A stretch of DNA of 64,000 nt from Chamaecyparis obtusa (lineage: Eukaryota > Streptophyta > Pinopsida > Cupressales > Cupressaceae). The stretch spans positions 558,001 to 622,000 of the forward strand of contig BSBK01001294.1 in NCBI GenBank assembly GCA_027943335.1, given 5' to 3'. The notes below the pieces were generated by a model. That model was not told where the DNA came from. It saw only the letters and a program-made list of their open reading frames with translations, and did not search any database. The stretch's first letter is position 1. Every line of letters begins with the position of its first letter. This document shows, in pieces, positions 47,851-58,490 of this stretch. The position numbers and the translations under genes are program-made.

Positions 47851-49487
47851 CTGAGACCCTTGCACCTATGTCTATCAGTCTTGCATGGCGCTCCTTCACT
47901 CCACTTCTCACTTTGCCTCTCCTAGCCTGGAATTGACTCTTGTCTTAGTCTAGGGGGCATACGTTGTTCTAGCTTATCTTGGGTCTCTTTGTGCGTTCGG
48001 GTTTCTTGGGCCTCTTGGTTCCAACGGTGTTTTTCAACACCGCCCCAATTGTGTTTTTCAACACTTTCCTAGTATTGAGTGTTTCTAAACACTTATCAGA
48101 TATCCTACCCGCAGTCTAGAATGATATGATATTTCTCACTGGCAGATGCGATACTCAAAGTTTGACTCTATGACCTACACACGCACTTAAACACTTGACT
48201 TGCCAAAATTTGCTTGAATTTATTTCTTTGTGTGTTGTCTATGATGATTTCTTTGCTGAGTGTCCTCTCCCTAATAGTTTTTGATGATGCTGAGCTAGAA
48301 GATTGGGGGCCTAAGAACATGTTTTATTTCTTTTTTTACTTATGGGTATATCTTGTTTGTTCTTTCTATCATTAGAATTTGTGCTTGATCCACTTGACAT
48401 TGAGGACTTACAAGGTATCATCCTTGACTATTTCCGCAAGTGCATGCTTATAGTCATCTTGACTTTCTTGTGTCTCGATGTGAGCATAATCTTGCTATAT
48501 CAAACTTAGGAAATCTCACTGCACTAGTCATCTTGACCTATATGTCTTTGATGCCTAGGTGGAATTCCCACATTCCTATCTGATATAGATCATATTCAGA
48601 TACACATAGTTATACTAGTGTGTATTGTATGGTCTTGTGACACTACCAATAACACTCGATGATGAATATTAGAGTCTAATAGCTTTGTGACCTTGCAAGT
48701 AAACCACTTTTCATAATAGCTTGCATTTTTAGGTTCATGTTAGTTAGTTTTGCATCTTGCATATGGAGAGAGCTCTCCTTTTCATCTTTCGTAGACCTGC
48801 TGGTCAACTGCGCTCACCTTTCACTTCTTCCTAATCATGTCTTTCACTTCTTGTCTTTCATATCACACCATTTTCTATTCTTTTCTGGATTGAAACTGAA
48901 ATCCGAGTTCACCTTGATGGCTAAAATTGCATTTTCTCCTTCTTCTGCGTAGTTGGCTAACCTTTTTGAGGCCTAGTCCTTCAATCTTCATTGGGACATC
49001 TTCATTTCTTCATCTCCATCTCTCTCACCCTTCTAGTCTTTCATTCATTTAATTCATCTCTCTCTAAGGTCTTGACTGGGGCATATCTTCACTGCTTGAT
49101 GGTTATCCTATCATCTTTCATCTTTGATTATGATTTCTAGTGATTTGATCACATTGCTCTTGCTTTTGCCTTCCCTCTACCTAATTTCACTTTTGATCCC
49201 AAGGGGGAAAACACATCATATCCTATTGGCTATTCTCCAGAGCATATGCTTGACCATTCCATTTTCTTTGATCGATCTATCTTTGCGCTTGACATGTTAG
49301 TTCTCATCTTGAGTCCTGATACTATTCATCTCTTTCCTAAGTGTTCAATACTATCACTACCAGGCTGACCATCCAGGATTTTCTATCTCTCTGCACTTCA
49401 TACTTTGGAGTCAGATCTCTATCTATTGCCTTCTTGGCTGATCTATTCTTTGATGTAATGTGTTCCTAGATTGATCACACATTATTT
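47851..49487 (+). other. 3' noncoding region of E3
   Basis: About 1.6 kb, CT-rich, with no ORF above about 75 codons. Near 48019-48090 there is a short tandem phrase around GTGTTTTTCAACAC. No gene recognised. Confidence 0.5.
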
Positions 49488-49500
49488 AAAGAGGGGCAAA
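49488..49500 (+). other. Polypurine tract of E3
   Basis: AAAGAGGGGCAAA abuts the LTR start; the same core as in E2. Confidence 0.88.
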
Positions 49501-50438
49501 TGTAATCACCTAAAAATGGTCATCTAGACTATTAGCCCCTTTTGCTAAAATCATCAATTGCATATACTTGATCAAATCCTAGTTCTATCATTTATTCAAT
49601 TATTTTCTATGGGCTAACCATTTTATCCTAAATTCTTTATTTAATTAAAAGGAATTTCCTCCTCTTTTATTAAATAAAAAGCCCCACACTTTTCCTCTTA
49701 TCCTAAGTTGCACAAATAAAGCATTATTCTTATTTTATAAAAAGGGAAAAAACACTTTTTGTCTCATAAGGGCACAAAAGTCAACTCTTATTTTCTCATT
49801 GGAGGATACTTGTGCACATGGATTGCTCATCTTTGATGCTCCACCTTTGATTAAATATTTTGCCTCTTAATCTCCATGGTCCATTCCTTCTCATTTCTTA
49901 TAAAAAGAGAGCTCTCTTCTTCATTCTAGAATCCAATCTTTTTATGCTAATGTTATGCTGCAGATTTTCTAGGTCACTTTGGAGCTTTTGAAGATTTGGA
50001 GCCTTCTTGGCTTTTGCATCTACATGTTATTCTAGTTTCATTTATCATGGCATTCATATCTTCATATTAGCTTAGTTTCCTTTATGCTTTAGATTACTTC
50101 ATCTAGCTTAACTAAGGGGCTTTGTAATACTTCTATCTTTCATGTTTATAGCTTAGCTTGCATTTCCATTTCTAGCATAGTTTCATTTGCATTTGCATTT
50201 GCATTTGCATTTGCATTTGGATTCTTGAAGATATTGGCATTCTTGCCCTTGTCTTCATTTGAATCTCCCATTGCATGGTTTACTAGCAAGGTTATTGGCT
50301 TAATAGATCTAGCTGAGAGCATTCTTAACACCCTTGCACTCCATGCCTAGGGAGCTCTAGGTCGATTTCTCAAGGTTTCCAATCCATGGATTCTCTTGGA
50401 AGCAAAGACTTAGAGAAGTGCACATCTTAGTGTGTACA
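49501..50438 (+). repeat. 3' LTR of E3
   Basis: Partner of 39754-40679. It holds six perfect CATTTG units (50184-50219). Confidence 0.9.
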
Positions 50439-51545
50439 GATTCAAATGAGCATAAGGAGAAAGAGGATGAGATACATGAACAAGAAGATCCTAAGCCTAT
50501 AGACACCACCAAGACAACCCCCACTGACACTACATTAGAGGCTCCCACTCAATCGACTAAAACTTAGGTCACCGAGGAGTAGAAGAAGGATGATACAGTG
50601 TCAACCAAGAAATACAAGTCAAACACAGAGGTAAAAGCTCTAGTACCTTTTGTTAAGTCATCTCCACAAGAGAATAAGAAGAAGAAGAAGAAACATGTGA
50701 AAGGGCCAATCACCTTAGATGAGATAATAGAAATTCCAGAATGTGACCCAAGGACTTTGGGCCATGAGGATTTGAGAAAGTATGGAGAGTTATGTACAAG
50801 GAAGGAAGCAAAAGAGAAACTTAGGAAGGAGAGTAAGATCAAGCAAATTTTAGAGGATGTAAGAGACATTCCTCAGTAGGTTGTTCCCGATATCCAAATA
50901 AATGAAGACACTCTAATTTTGGACCAGCATGCATCTCTTGCAATTCATATCAATGCCCCAGACATAGATGTAGAAAAAAGGATTGAAGAGAGGGCATAAG
51001 AAAAACTCCAATTCAAACTTGCAGAGAAAATCAGCCAAGAAGTGGCAAAAAATAAGGTAAAGCTTTTTGAGGTTATAACCAAGCTAAAATCTATAACTCA
51101 GAAGGTTATAAAAATTATTTTTAAATTATACATTGTGGAAAAATTCACTGCTGAGGTCAGTGAGAAGATCAAGAAGCTAGATGGAGATATCTCGGCTAGT
51201 GCAAATGATTCTCTAACTGAGCCAAATGCTTTCCATAAGCATATATTGCAAGTACAAGAATTGAGGCGGTTGAGAGTAGACCTAAAGAAGCAAGAAGAAA
51301 TAATAAGTGACCAAGTCACTGAGTTACAAGCTGAGCTGCTACCACATTTGAAGATAATAGAGCAACATATTGAGAAGGCTAATGTATTATTCGCCACCCC
51401 TAAAATATCAGTTTTGGAGAACATTTTTGACATGCATGCACAAGTCGGTCTTGAGCACATTGTTCTTACCAACTTGAAAGAGGAATGGGAAAACCTCTTG
51501 GTTTCATTGCAAAAAACCCACCAGCACATATTTTATAAGATGTAA
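50439..51545 (+). pseudogene. ORF2 of element B, C-terminal part
   Basis: Continues ORF2 after E3. Frame arithmetic (removing 10,685 bp plus 5 bp TSD) puts 50598 and 51042 in the same frame as 37508-39753. It starts with an acidic Lys/Glu/Thr/Pro stretch. Then come a KKKKKK patch and DEIIEIPECDPRTLGHEDLR, followed by a long charged helical region (51042-51545) typical of coiled coil (EVSEKIKKLDGDIS, LRRLRVDLKKQEEIISDQVT). It ends at TAA 51543-51545. Stops at 50565, 50577, 50876 and 50997 break it. No known domain. Confidence 0.6.
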
Positions 51546-51629
51546 GTACATTTTTTTGGGAATTAATTTCAAAAAGGGGGAATTCATGTTTATGCCAATG
51601 TACTTCACTACATACTAGGAGCATGCACC

Positions 51630-51638
51630 GAGGGGGAG
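51630..51638 (+). other. PPT-like tract of element B, set back from the LTR
   Basis: GAGGGGGAG is the only strong purine tract downstream of ORF2, but it lies 87 bp before the LTR start at 51726. The 87 bp are not repeated at the 5' LTR. Confidence 0.5.
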
Positions 51639-51725
51639 TTTTTGTAGAAGAGTTAGTAAAATTTTGGTGTATATGTATATATGGAGTTAGAAAATTTTTG
51701 AAGTGTATTCAGTACATATACATTA

Positions 51726-52977
51726 TGGTTATCTCTATTTTTAGCATTAACTATTGTCATTAGTATCAGCTAAGATCAGTCAGTAAAAGATGGAATAAGG
51801 AGCTATACAAGCTAGTCGGTTGAACTTACAAGGCCTTCATACCAAGAAGTTACAAGGCATAACTTAAAGCTAAAAGAACACTATTTTAACTGAGTATGTT
51901 TATCGAGCATCAGATTATACTGAGCACCGATTCAGTGAACACCAAGCATTCTACACACCAAACATCAAGTAATTCACCGAACAAAGAATGTAGTGTTTAC
52001 CGAGTTGTTCAAGAAATGACATAATATCAACAAAGGCACATATATCTATGCAAATGGTTTACACATATTTATAAATGTATTACCAAGATTGAGGCACATT
52101 TATTATGGATGTAATCAGTAAATGTTGTGATGATTCCTATGCAATAGTTAGATCTAGGTTATTTTTGTACACCGTAGATCTTAGGTTTTCTAAGATGTAA
52201 ACCTAATTAGGTCAAAGAAATTTTCTATATAATTGTAATTGATTTCATTTTGATAAAAGACATGACAAGGAGATCATGAAGCAGTAGCCACTTATAGGAC
52301 ATTAGAATTCAGACAAGGGTTTACATGAATGAGCAGTTATCAGAAATAGTATTCAGTTTATCAGAAACATACAAGGCTACCGAATAGAAAAGAGAGTAAT
52401 ATACTACACATCAAGGTGAAATCTATTTAGTATTTCATAGATCTAATTCAGACAAGTTCAAGTTGTCATTTGCAAATATTTTTTGTTATCAATTTAACCA
52501 TTATAGTAGGATTGTAAATCTCTTTAAAAAGTAGACTTAACCGTCTATTGTAAATATCCTAACCGAGTGTACACTTATTTGGTGTTGCTAAAATCCTTTC
52601 ACAAGGTAGATCTAATCGATCTTATGTTACTCCTAACAAGGTAAGATCACCAGAAGTGATCATAATTGTAGCCTTAACCGATATCACTTTATTTACTATA
52701 GTAGTGAAGAATTTGTGGGTGTCATCCCCACCATATTTTTTACCTTCTAACAAGGGTTTCTACGTAACCAAAATACTTGTCATGTGATACATTTCATGAA
52801 TGATTTATCTTTTGTTTCATGCTCTTTACATTTACAAGTTATTTGAATGTATGTTGCAAACAATGGAGTCAGTTGGTTAGATAGACACTACTATTACAAA
52901 TTGTTAATTCAATAAAAGCTTTTGAGGGTAATAATTCACCCCTCCCCTCTCAGTACTATATCTTTCCTATCCCAACC
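51726..52977 (+). repeat. 3' LTR of element B
   Basis: Partner of 33973-35213. It contains an extra segment near 52719-52752 that is absent from the 5' copy. The last base appears changed from A to C (CCCAACC). Confidence 0.88.
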
Positions 52978-54056
52978 CTTTCCCCAAAACAAACCTTTCT
53001 TAGATTTTTGTGCCTAATCTAACATGCCTATTCACTTACCTCTTCATTTAATGATTTGAATAGATGGAAGCTTCTCATGATTACTCCCTCAAAAAAATAC
53101 ACAACACCCCTTTATTACTGATGTCACCAACGGTCATGTGAAAATACTTTCTTTGCTGTCAACTTTTAAAATGCTTTAGCAATTACTTGCACGTATGTCA
53201 TTTGGGCTCCGCCACTTGCCTCACGAACCATTTCAATATGCCAAACCAGTTTGAACTAGGTTCAAAGTAGTTCAAAGGTATAAATCGGTTCAAAAGTTCA
53301 AGAATGGCCAAAGGTTCAAAGATTTAGAATTTACAAAAGTAGAAGGCTTAGATCAAAAGAAAATGACTAAGGACCCAGACCGACTTCTGAGAGCTTACAA
53401 ACTGGGGACACAAGGGATTTTTCTTTGGAAGATCAAAGCTGATGGTTAAAAATAAAAGAATATGAAATACCAAAAATATGGCAACTCTAAAAAATACTTG
53501 AACTAACATTTCCCTAGCACTATTTGTATCCCCATAAAAACCTAAACTTCTATACAATGATCTTTTGGAAAGAATACTCTAAATTTAAATGGGATACCTA
53601 TTTTGGCTAGCAACCGCTTCACATAAATTAAAAATATTTTAGCAATATCAACTCTCTAACAATAGAATCCCTAAATAAGAGCATATTATCCAAAATTTAT
53701 AGACAAGTATCATTCTTAAACCCAAAGGAAACTTGAATACATTTTAAATTAAACATGTCAATCACCATCTTTATGGAAACTTCAAGAACACTAACCTATT
53801 GGAAAGAGATGATACATTGGATGATTTTTATGTTTTCATTGATGGAAACTACATACATCTCTTATCACCACTTGATAGATTTTGGTTTTACCAAAGGTCA
53901 AAATGAAAATTTGGCTAAGTATGACAAAACTAGAATAGTGTATAGGATTGAGTAAAAGGATCAGTATGCACAGATGCATGCGGGTCTTGTAGTGAAAAAT
54001 TAGGAGAAGATTCTACAGGTCACATTCTACCTATATCTATGATTGCATTATTTTAT
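52978..54056. other. Unassigned AT-rich sequence right of element B
   Basis: Begins with TSD CTTTC. A cluster of GTTCAAA-type repeats lies at 53257-53320. The small ORFs near 53348 and 53755 have no recognisable features. Confidence 0.45.
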
Positions 54057-54880
54057 GTTGACATTTTCTATTGATATAACTTTATGAGTATTGGGTATAC
54101 AGAGAAGTGTGAGGAACAGTGACAACTACTTGTTGGATTGATCAATGATCCTGATAGATTGATGATCTGGTAGGTTTCAACACAATTATTGGTAGAGACA
54201 GCATGATATATGGTATCCATGTTTTGTTTGAGGTTTGCATGAAGATTTGGTTATCATTTTGGTTAATGTAATACATGTTACATGTTTTGTTCTTGGATCT
54301 GACAAGTTGACTTATTATACTTTTCTATCAAGGGTATATAAGTTGAGTTTTTGTGGAGATTTTTTGATGTGATTGTAAGTGGAAATTGTGCAAAGTACAA
54401 AGATGATATGATGATATGTTGTGTATGAGAATAACCTAATTCTTGAGTTTAGGTTGATGTGTATGTACTATACCGGAATGGAACTATATAGGAATAGTTG
54501 ATTCTATTTCTCAATTCACCATCTTGGATTTTAGTCCAAACAATTTGTATGGAGGTGAGCTTATATATGTTGTAATATGAGAAATGAGCTCTAGCCAGTG
54601 GGCCTGAATGCACGTGCATTCCATTTTCTACTATTTCCCTTAACCAGGTTACTATCTTTATTTCTACAAAACTAATTTGTGGGTTACATCCCCACTATGG
54701 TTTTTCCCTTGAGCAGGTTTCCACACAAAAATCATGGTGTTATAAGTTTGTGGATGTTTTCTTGCTGCATTTATTTACTTTTCATATTATTTATTTTATT
54801 GTCGTGTAATAATATCTCTAAGGTTAAAAAGTTTAGAACACTAATTCACCCCCCCCTCTCAATGTTCCTCAATACCAACA
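54057..54880 (+). repeat. Probable 5' LTR end of element C
   Basis: The right end reads AATTCACCCCCCCC, CTCTCAATG, ATACCAACA, the same terminal design as the LTRs of B and the solo LTR, and is followed by a PBS. The left edge (TGTTGACATTTTC at 54057) is a guess; no partner LTR was found in the window. Confidence 0.5.
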
Positions 54881-54882
54881 AT

Positions 54883-54894
54883 TGGTATTAGATC
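54883..54894 (+). other. Primer-binding site of element C
   Basis: TGGTATTAGATC matches the initiator tRNA-Met site TGGTATCAGAGC at 10 of 12 bases and lies two bases after the LTR end. Confidence 0.7.
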
Positions 54895-54978
54895 CTAGTG
54901 CCTCAGATGAAGTCTAACAACTTGAGGTAGGTCATGATGGGTGATTATATAGTTTCTAGAAGTGTTTAGAGACAACTC

Positions 54979-55964
54979 TTGATTGCACTTGAATATGTTG
55001 ACAAGTCAAATGCTGAAAACATTGAATTGAAAGAGAAACTTAAAGAGGTTGAAATCTCTATAGAGAATATGAAGGAGATGCTGAATAAATCCAAAGAAAA
55101 GAGGAAAGATCTTGTTGATAATTTGAAGCTGAAAGGAAGGACTGATGATTCATCACCCATGAAGGAGAAATTTGATCAATGTGAGCATCTTGTGAAAGAA
55201 AAAGATAACCTGAAACATGAAATGGAAGCCATGGTCATGAAGTTTGACTAAGGAAATTGAGGAAAATAAAAGGAATCAAGAACATCTTCAAAAATCCTTA
55301 AAAGAAAAGTCAGATGAGTGCCACAAATTGAATTGTCAAATTGGATAAATTCAACTAGATCTTGATGAAGCCCGACATAATGAGGAAGAGCTTGAAATAG
55401 TTAATTAAGTTCTTAGGAGTGAGATTTTAGCAGCTAATGACTTCAAAGAAAAGTTCAAATATAGTTTAGCGAATCTTGATGCACAGCTTGAGAGTCAAAG
55501 ATAGAAAGGAGATACACAAGGACTTGGCTTTGATAATGGAGAAATTTCTAGATTTGGTGAGAAAATAAATTCATCATAAAATTAGACTAAGGAACCTAAG
55601 AAGAAACATATGAGGCAACCAAATTTCAATGGCAGATGCTTTACATGCAACAAATTTGGTCATGGAGTGAAAGAGAATAGAAGCAGACCTAATGCCACAT
55701 CATTTTTTGATTACTGTTACACGTGCTACAATTATGGAAAAAAATTAAGTGAATGCAAAGGAAAGGTAATCCAAGGAAATGCAACCTGTTAAAAATGAAA
55801 TAATTTTGGTCACATAGAAAAGCAATGCAAATTAAGGACAAATCAAACAAAACCAAGGTATGGAAATCCAAATATGATGTACTTTAATTGCAAACATTTC
55901 AGTCACATTGCTAAGATTTATAGTTACAATAAAGATAATATGAATACAAGAGGTTTGGCAGAAA
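54979..55964 (+). pseudogene. Multi-zinc-knuckle Gag of element C
   Basis: The open part 54979-55251 is a charged coiled coil (KLKEVEISIENMKEMLNKSK). After frame breaks the coiled coil continues, then QGLGFDNGEISRFGEK, comparable to the GLG segment in B. Four decayed knuckles follow: CFTCNKFGHGVKEN, CYTCYNYGKKLSEC, a third with NNFGHIEKQC, and FNCKHFSHIAKIYS. The frame is cut by element F at 55970 and resumes at 58310 with RVHDDKGNNFFDVEEVTKEM. The layout matches the gag of B, so the two elements are probably related. Confidence 0.75.
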
Positions 55965-55969
55965 CAAAT

Positions 55970-56279
55970 TGTTAAGTTTTAGGATCGATTGCAAATGTAA
56001 TGGCATTGTTGTATTGTCTATGTTTTCCAAATGCATCGATCTCTTTGTACTTATACAAGACAATGATAAGAAGACATGTCTATTCATTTCAAGGGACGTG
56101 TCTATTAATAATTAGTTACTATAAGATTAATATAACTTATATATTCATTTATATTAATAATATATATAGTAATATTAATACATATAACTATTAAATATAT
56201 ATATATATTGATATAAATAATCATTCAATGTTCTAAGATAACAATGACTTTTATCTGAGTGAAGCTACATACTTTATCA
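55970..56279 (-). repeat. 3' LTR of F
   Basis: 310 bp. Plus reading starts TGTTAAGTTTTAGGATCG and ends ACTTTATCA. The 60-odd-codon ORF in it also occurs in the other LTR and is not a gene. Confidence 0.93.
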
Positions 56280-56288
56280 CTCCCTCTT
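56280..56288 (-). other. Polypurine tract of F
   Basis: Minus strand AAGAGGGAG directly before the LTR start TGATAAAG. Confidence 0.85.
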
Positions 56289-56347
56289 AGCTAGGGAAGA
56301 CAAAAGTTAGTAATATGTTTTTACAAAACATCAACTAAATAATATCA

Positions 56348-56787
56348 GTGATCTATTTCAACATCACATGATGTATATCACTTTCAATAATTGTGATCTG
56401 TTTTAGCGTCACATGATGACTATCACAATATAAGTACTGGTGATCTGTTTCAGCGTCACATGATAACTATCACCTTCAATATTTGTGATCTATTTCAGCG
56501 TCACATGACGACTATCACAATAGCTAGGTACCGGTGATTTGTTTCAGCGTCACATGATGACTATCACCTTCAGTACTGTGATCTGTTTCAGCATCACATG
56601 ATGACTATCACAGTATGAGATCTTGGTCATTTTAAGGAACTCAATCCACCATGTAATAATTCATTTATCATGATCTGTTTGAGCCATCACATGAGGTCTA
56701 TCATGATAAAAGATAGTTATTGTAAGATCGTCACCTTTCAATAACATCAAAAATACAAGTGATAATCACTTGGAAGTCGTCACTTCC
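56348..56787 (-). repeat. Tandem array of hairpin units with covarying stems
   Basis: Six units at about 46 bp spacing, a seventh about 90 bp further on, then two shorter hairpins. Each main unit reads stem, CTGTTTCAGCGTCACATGAT or a variant, stem. Outer stems: GTGAT/ATCAC (56348), ATTGTGAT/ATCACAAT (56390), GGTGAT/ATCACC (56439 and 56533), TTGTGAT/ATCACAA (56483), TACTGTGAT/ATCACAGTA (56574), TTTATCATGAT/ATCATGATAAA (56664). Then GTTATTG/CAATAAC (56716) and CAAGTGAT/ATCACTTG (56756), with GGAAGT/ACTTCC overlapping to 56787. An inner stem around CACATG also varies in a paired way. Seen directly; the role is unknown. Confidence 0.85.
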
Positions 56788-57980
56788 TAATGATTTACAC
56801 AGGGCCCATATAGCATTAAATAATTCCATTAGTATAATAATCAAATAAATCAAATTTACCTCATAAGTGTTTCACCTTCAATAGTGAAACTCCCTCTCAA
56901 TCAATACGATCGAGATTGTCACAAGTTGACTGAACCATCTCATTTATCTTCTCCCTCTGAAGCTCAAGTTCATCAACCTCTTAACCTCCTTTTAAATTCT
57001 TAGACTCCCTCTGAATGAAAATGTCTTTATGCTTTCCTCCTGAAGCTTTTAGTTTCAATTATTTCCTTTCCATAAGGTGAGCCCAATTCATCTGCTAATA
57101 TTTCTATATGTGTGTCCTCCACTAAAATGTATTTGAACTAGCATCACTATCGAAGTTGATGAATATCTGTATTCACCTCCCTCGGTGATGTTCATTCAAT
57201 CTATCAACTTCTTTGTAGACCGAGACCGATCAACTTGGCTATCTTCTTGAATAAAACACTCTGCAATGACATCCTCCAAACATATCATTCTTACCACCTT
57301 TTATAATTGAATTTCTCTTTATGCATCGTACCTACTTTGACTTACCAACTCAATCATTGGACTACACACGGATCTGCATCCTCATCATGTATTCAACACG
57401 AAATGCTTTTTTTTTTTTTTTACGTGTGTGCGACGGTGCTTAAGGTATGAAGGTGAGGTGATCTTCTAAGGAGATTCATAATTTCTTATTCAACTTGACA
57501 TTGCGACTGTCGAGATATTTCCACTGTCATTCTTTCAAGCTCAGGCATTCTCCCTCGAACCGTATACATTCTTGTCGGTGACCCAACTTTACATGGAACA
57601 CTTTCTAGCTTCCATCTATGAGATGGGTGCTCTCGGATTCTCAATGGGACCAGACTCGATCACCTTTGATAGTTACATGCTCTCCATTCTCCTCTTATTA
57701 TCAAAGAATAACTAACTATTTTCTCAAGCCCGCTATTCGGGTCTCTCGCATAAACACACAAGAACGATCAATGATCAACTATCACAAATATGTTTGATCA
57801 TTAAAAGAACACCACCTTATGAAAATTGGTGTCTCATTTTTCCATTTCCATACTCCTTTTATGATTAATTTTTGGAACTGCGTTGTTTCTTTAAGACAGA
57901 GGACTTCCATTAATACATACGTTTTCTTCATATCTTTAGAATTTTCATGAAATTATCAAATTATTCCATACATTTGCAAA
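56788..57980 (-). other. Noncoding interior of F
   Basis: About 1.2 kb with repeated CTCCCTCTGAA-like phrases (56880-57180) and a T run at about 57408-57421. No ORF or known domain. Confidence 0.6.
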
Positions 57981-57996
57981 CCTTGCTCTGATACCA
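57981..57996 (-). other. Primer-binding site of F, initiator tRNA-Met
   Basis: Minus strand TGGTATCAGAGCAAGG; the first 12 bases are the canonical site. There is no spacer to the LTR. Confidence 0.92.
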
Positions 57997-58304
57997 TGTT
58001 AAGTTTTAGGATCGATTGCCAATGTAATGGCATTGTTGTATTGTCTATGTTTTCCAAATGCATCGATCTCTTTGTACTTATACAAGACAATGATAAGAAG
58101 ACATGTCTATTCATTTCAAGGGACATGTCTATTAATAATTAGTTACTATAAGATTAATATAACTTATATATTCATTTATATTAATAATATATATAGTAAT
58201 ATTAATACATATAACTATTACATATATATATATTGATATAAATAATCATTCAATGTTCTAAGATAACAATGAATTTTATCTGAGCGAAGCTACATACTTT
58301 AACA
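57997..58304 (-). repeat. 5' LTR of F
   Basis: 308 bp partner of 55970-56279, ending ACTTTAACA in plus reading. Confidence 0.93.
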
Positions 58305-58309
58305 CAAAT

Positions 58310-58490
58310 AGAGTGCATGATGATAAGGGAAATAATTTTTTTGATGTGGAAGAAGTTACGAAAGAAATGAGGAAGACATGGGTGAGAAAAGAATAGATTG
58401 ATGCTACTGGACATATCACACCAAATTCTGGTGTGAGAATTTATTTGGAAAATTGATTATGTCAAGGACCTAAGGGGGAGTGTTTATTGA
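58310..58490 (+). pseudogene. End of element C gag and PPT-like tract
   Basis: Continues the gag frame after F (VEEVTKEMRKTWVRKE, stop, IDATGHITPNSGVRIYLEN, stop). AAGGACCTAAGGGGGAGTG (58472-58490) resembles a PPT of copia-type elements, but no LTR start or copy of the 5' LTR follows it. Confidence 0.6.

Larger units (their letters stand above)
39754..50438 (+). mobile_element. Element E3: Tat-like Ty3/gypsy retrotransposon lacking RT
   Basis: LTRs 39754-40679 and 49501-50438, both starting TGTAATCACCTAAAAATGG and ending GTGTGTACA. Flanks are GAGTC and GATTC (one mismatch). Deleting E3 with one TSD copy puts ORF2 of B back in frame. PBS is tRNA-Lys type and PPT is AAAGAGGGGCAAA. The coding part is gag, protease, a G-patch-like region, an RNase H tail, the zinc-binding start of integrase and the integrase C-terminus. 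RT and the integrase core are deleted. It appears related to E2. Confidence 0.88.
33973..52977 (+). mobile_element. Element B: LTR retrotransposon with gag and unknown ORF2, no pol
   Basis: LTRs 33973-35213 and 51726-52977 match along their length. A perfect TSD, CTTTC, lies at 33968-33972 and 52978-52982. After the 5' LTR comes a decayed initiator tRNA-Met PBS. The interior holds a coiled-coil gag with about five zinc knuckles and a second ORF of about 1,200 codons. E3 (39754-50438) is inserted in ORF2. Without E3 and one TSD copy B is about 8.3 kb. No protease, RNase H, RT or integrase motif is visible anywhere in it. The LTR end resembles copia-type LTRs. Confidence 0.88.
55970..58304 (-). 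mobile_element. Element F: 2.3 kb non-autonomous LTR retrotransposon
   Basis: LTRs are 55970-56279 and 57997-58304. By eye they differ by six substitutions and one 2 bp indel, so insertion is recent. A perfect TSD, CAAAT, lies at 55965-55969 and 58305-58309. On the minus strand the PBS is TGGTATCAGAGCAAGG (57996-57981), directly adjoining the right LTR, and the PPT AAGAGGGAG (56288-56280) abuts the left LTR. The 1.7 kb interior has no ORF of note and holds a hairpin array (56348-56787). Deleting F with one TSD keeps the gag frame of element C open. Confidence 0.93.

Noticed and set aside
56348..56787. CRISPR-like array
   Set aside because: Plant DNA inside an LTR element; units have self-complementary ends and no unique spacers of constant length.
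55999..58236. Two near-identical small ORFs (55999-56194 and 58027-58236) as genes
   Set aside because: They are the same segment of the two LTRs of element F and arise only from LTR duplication.
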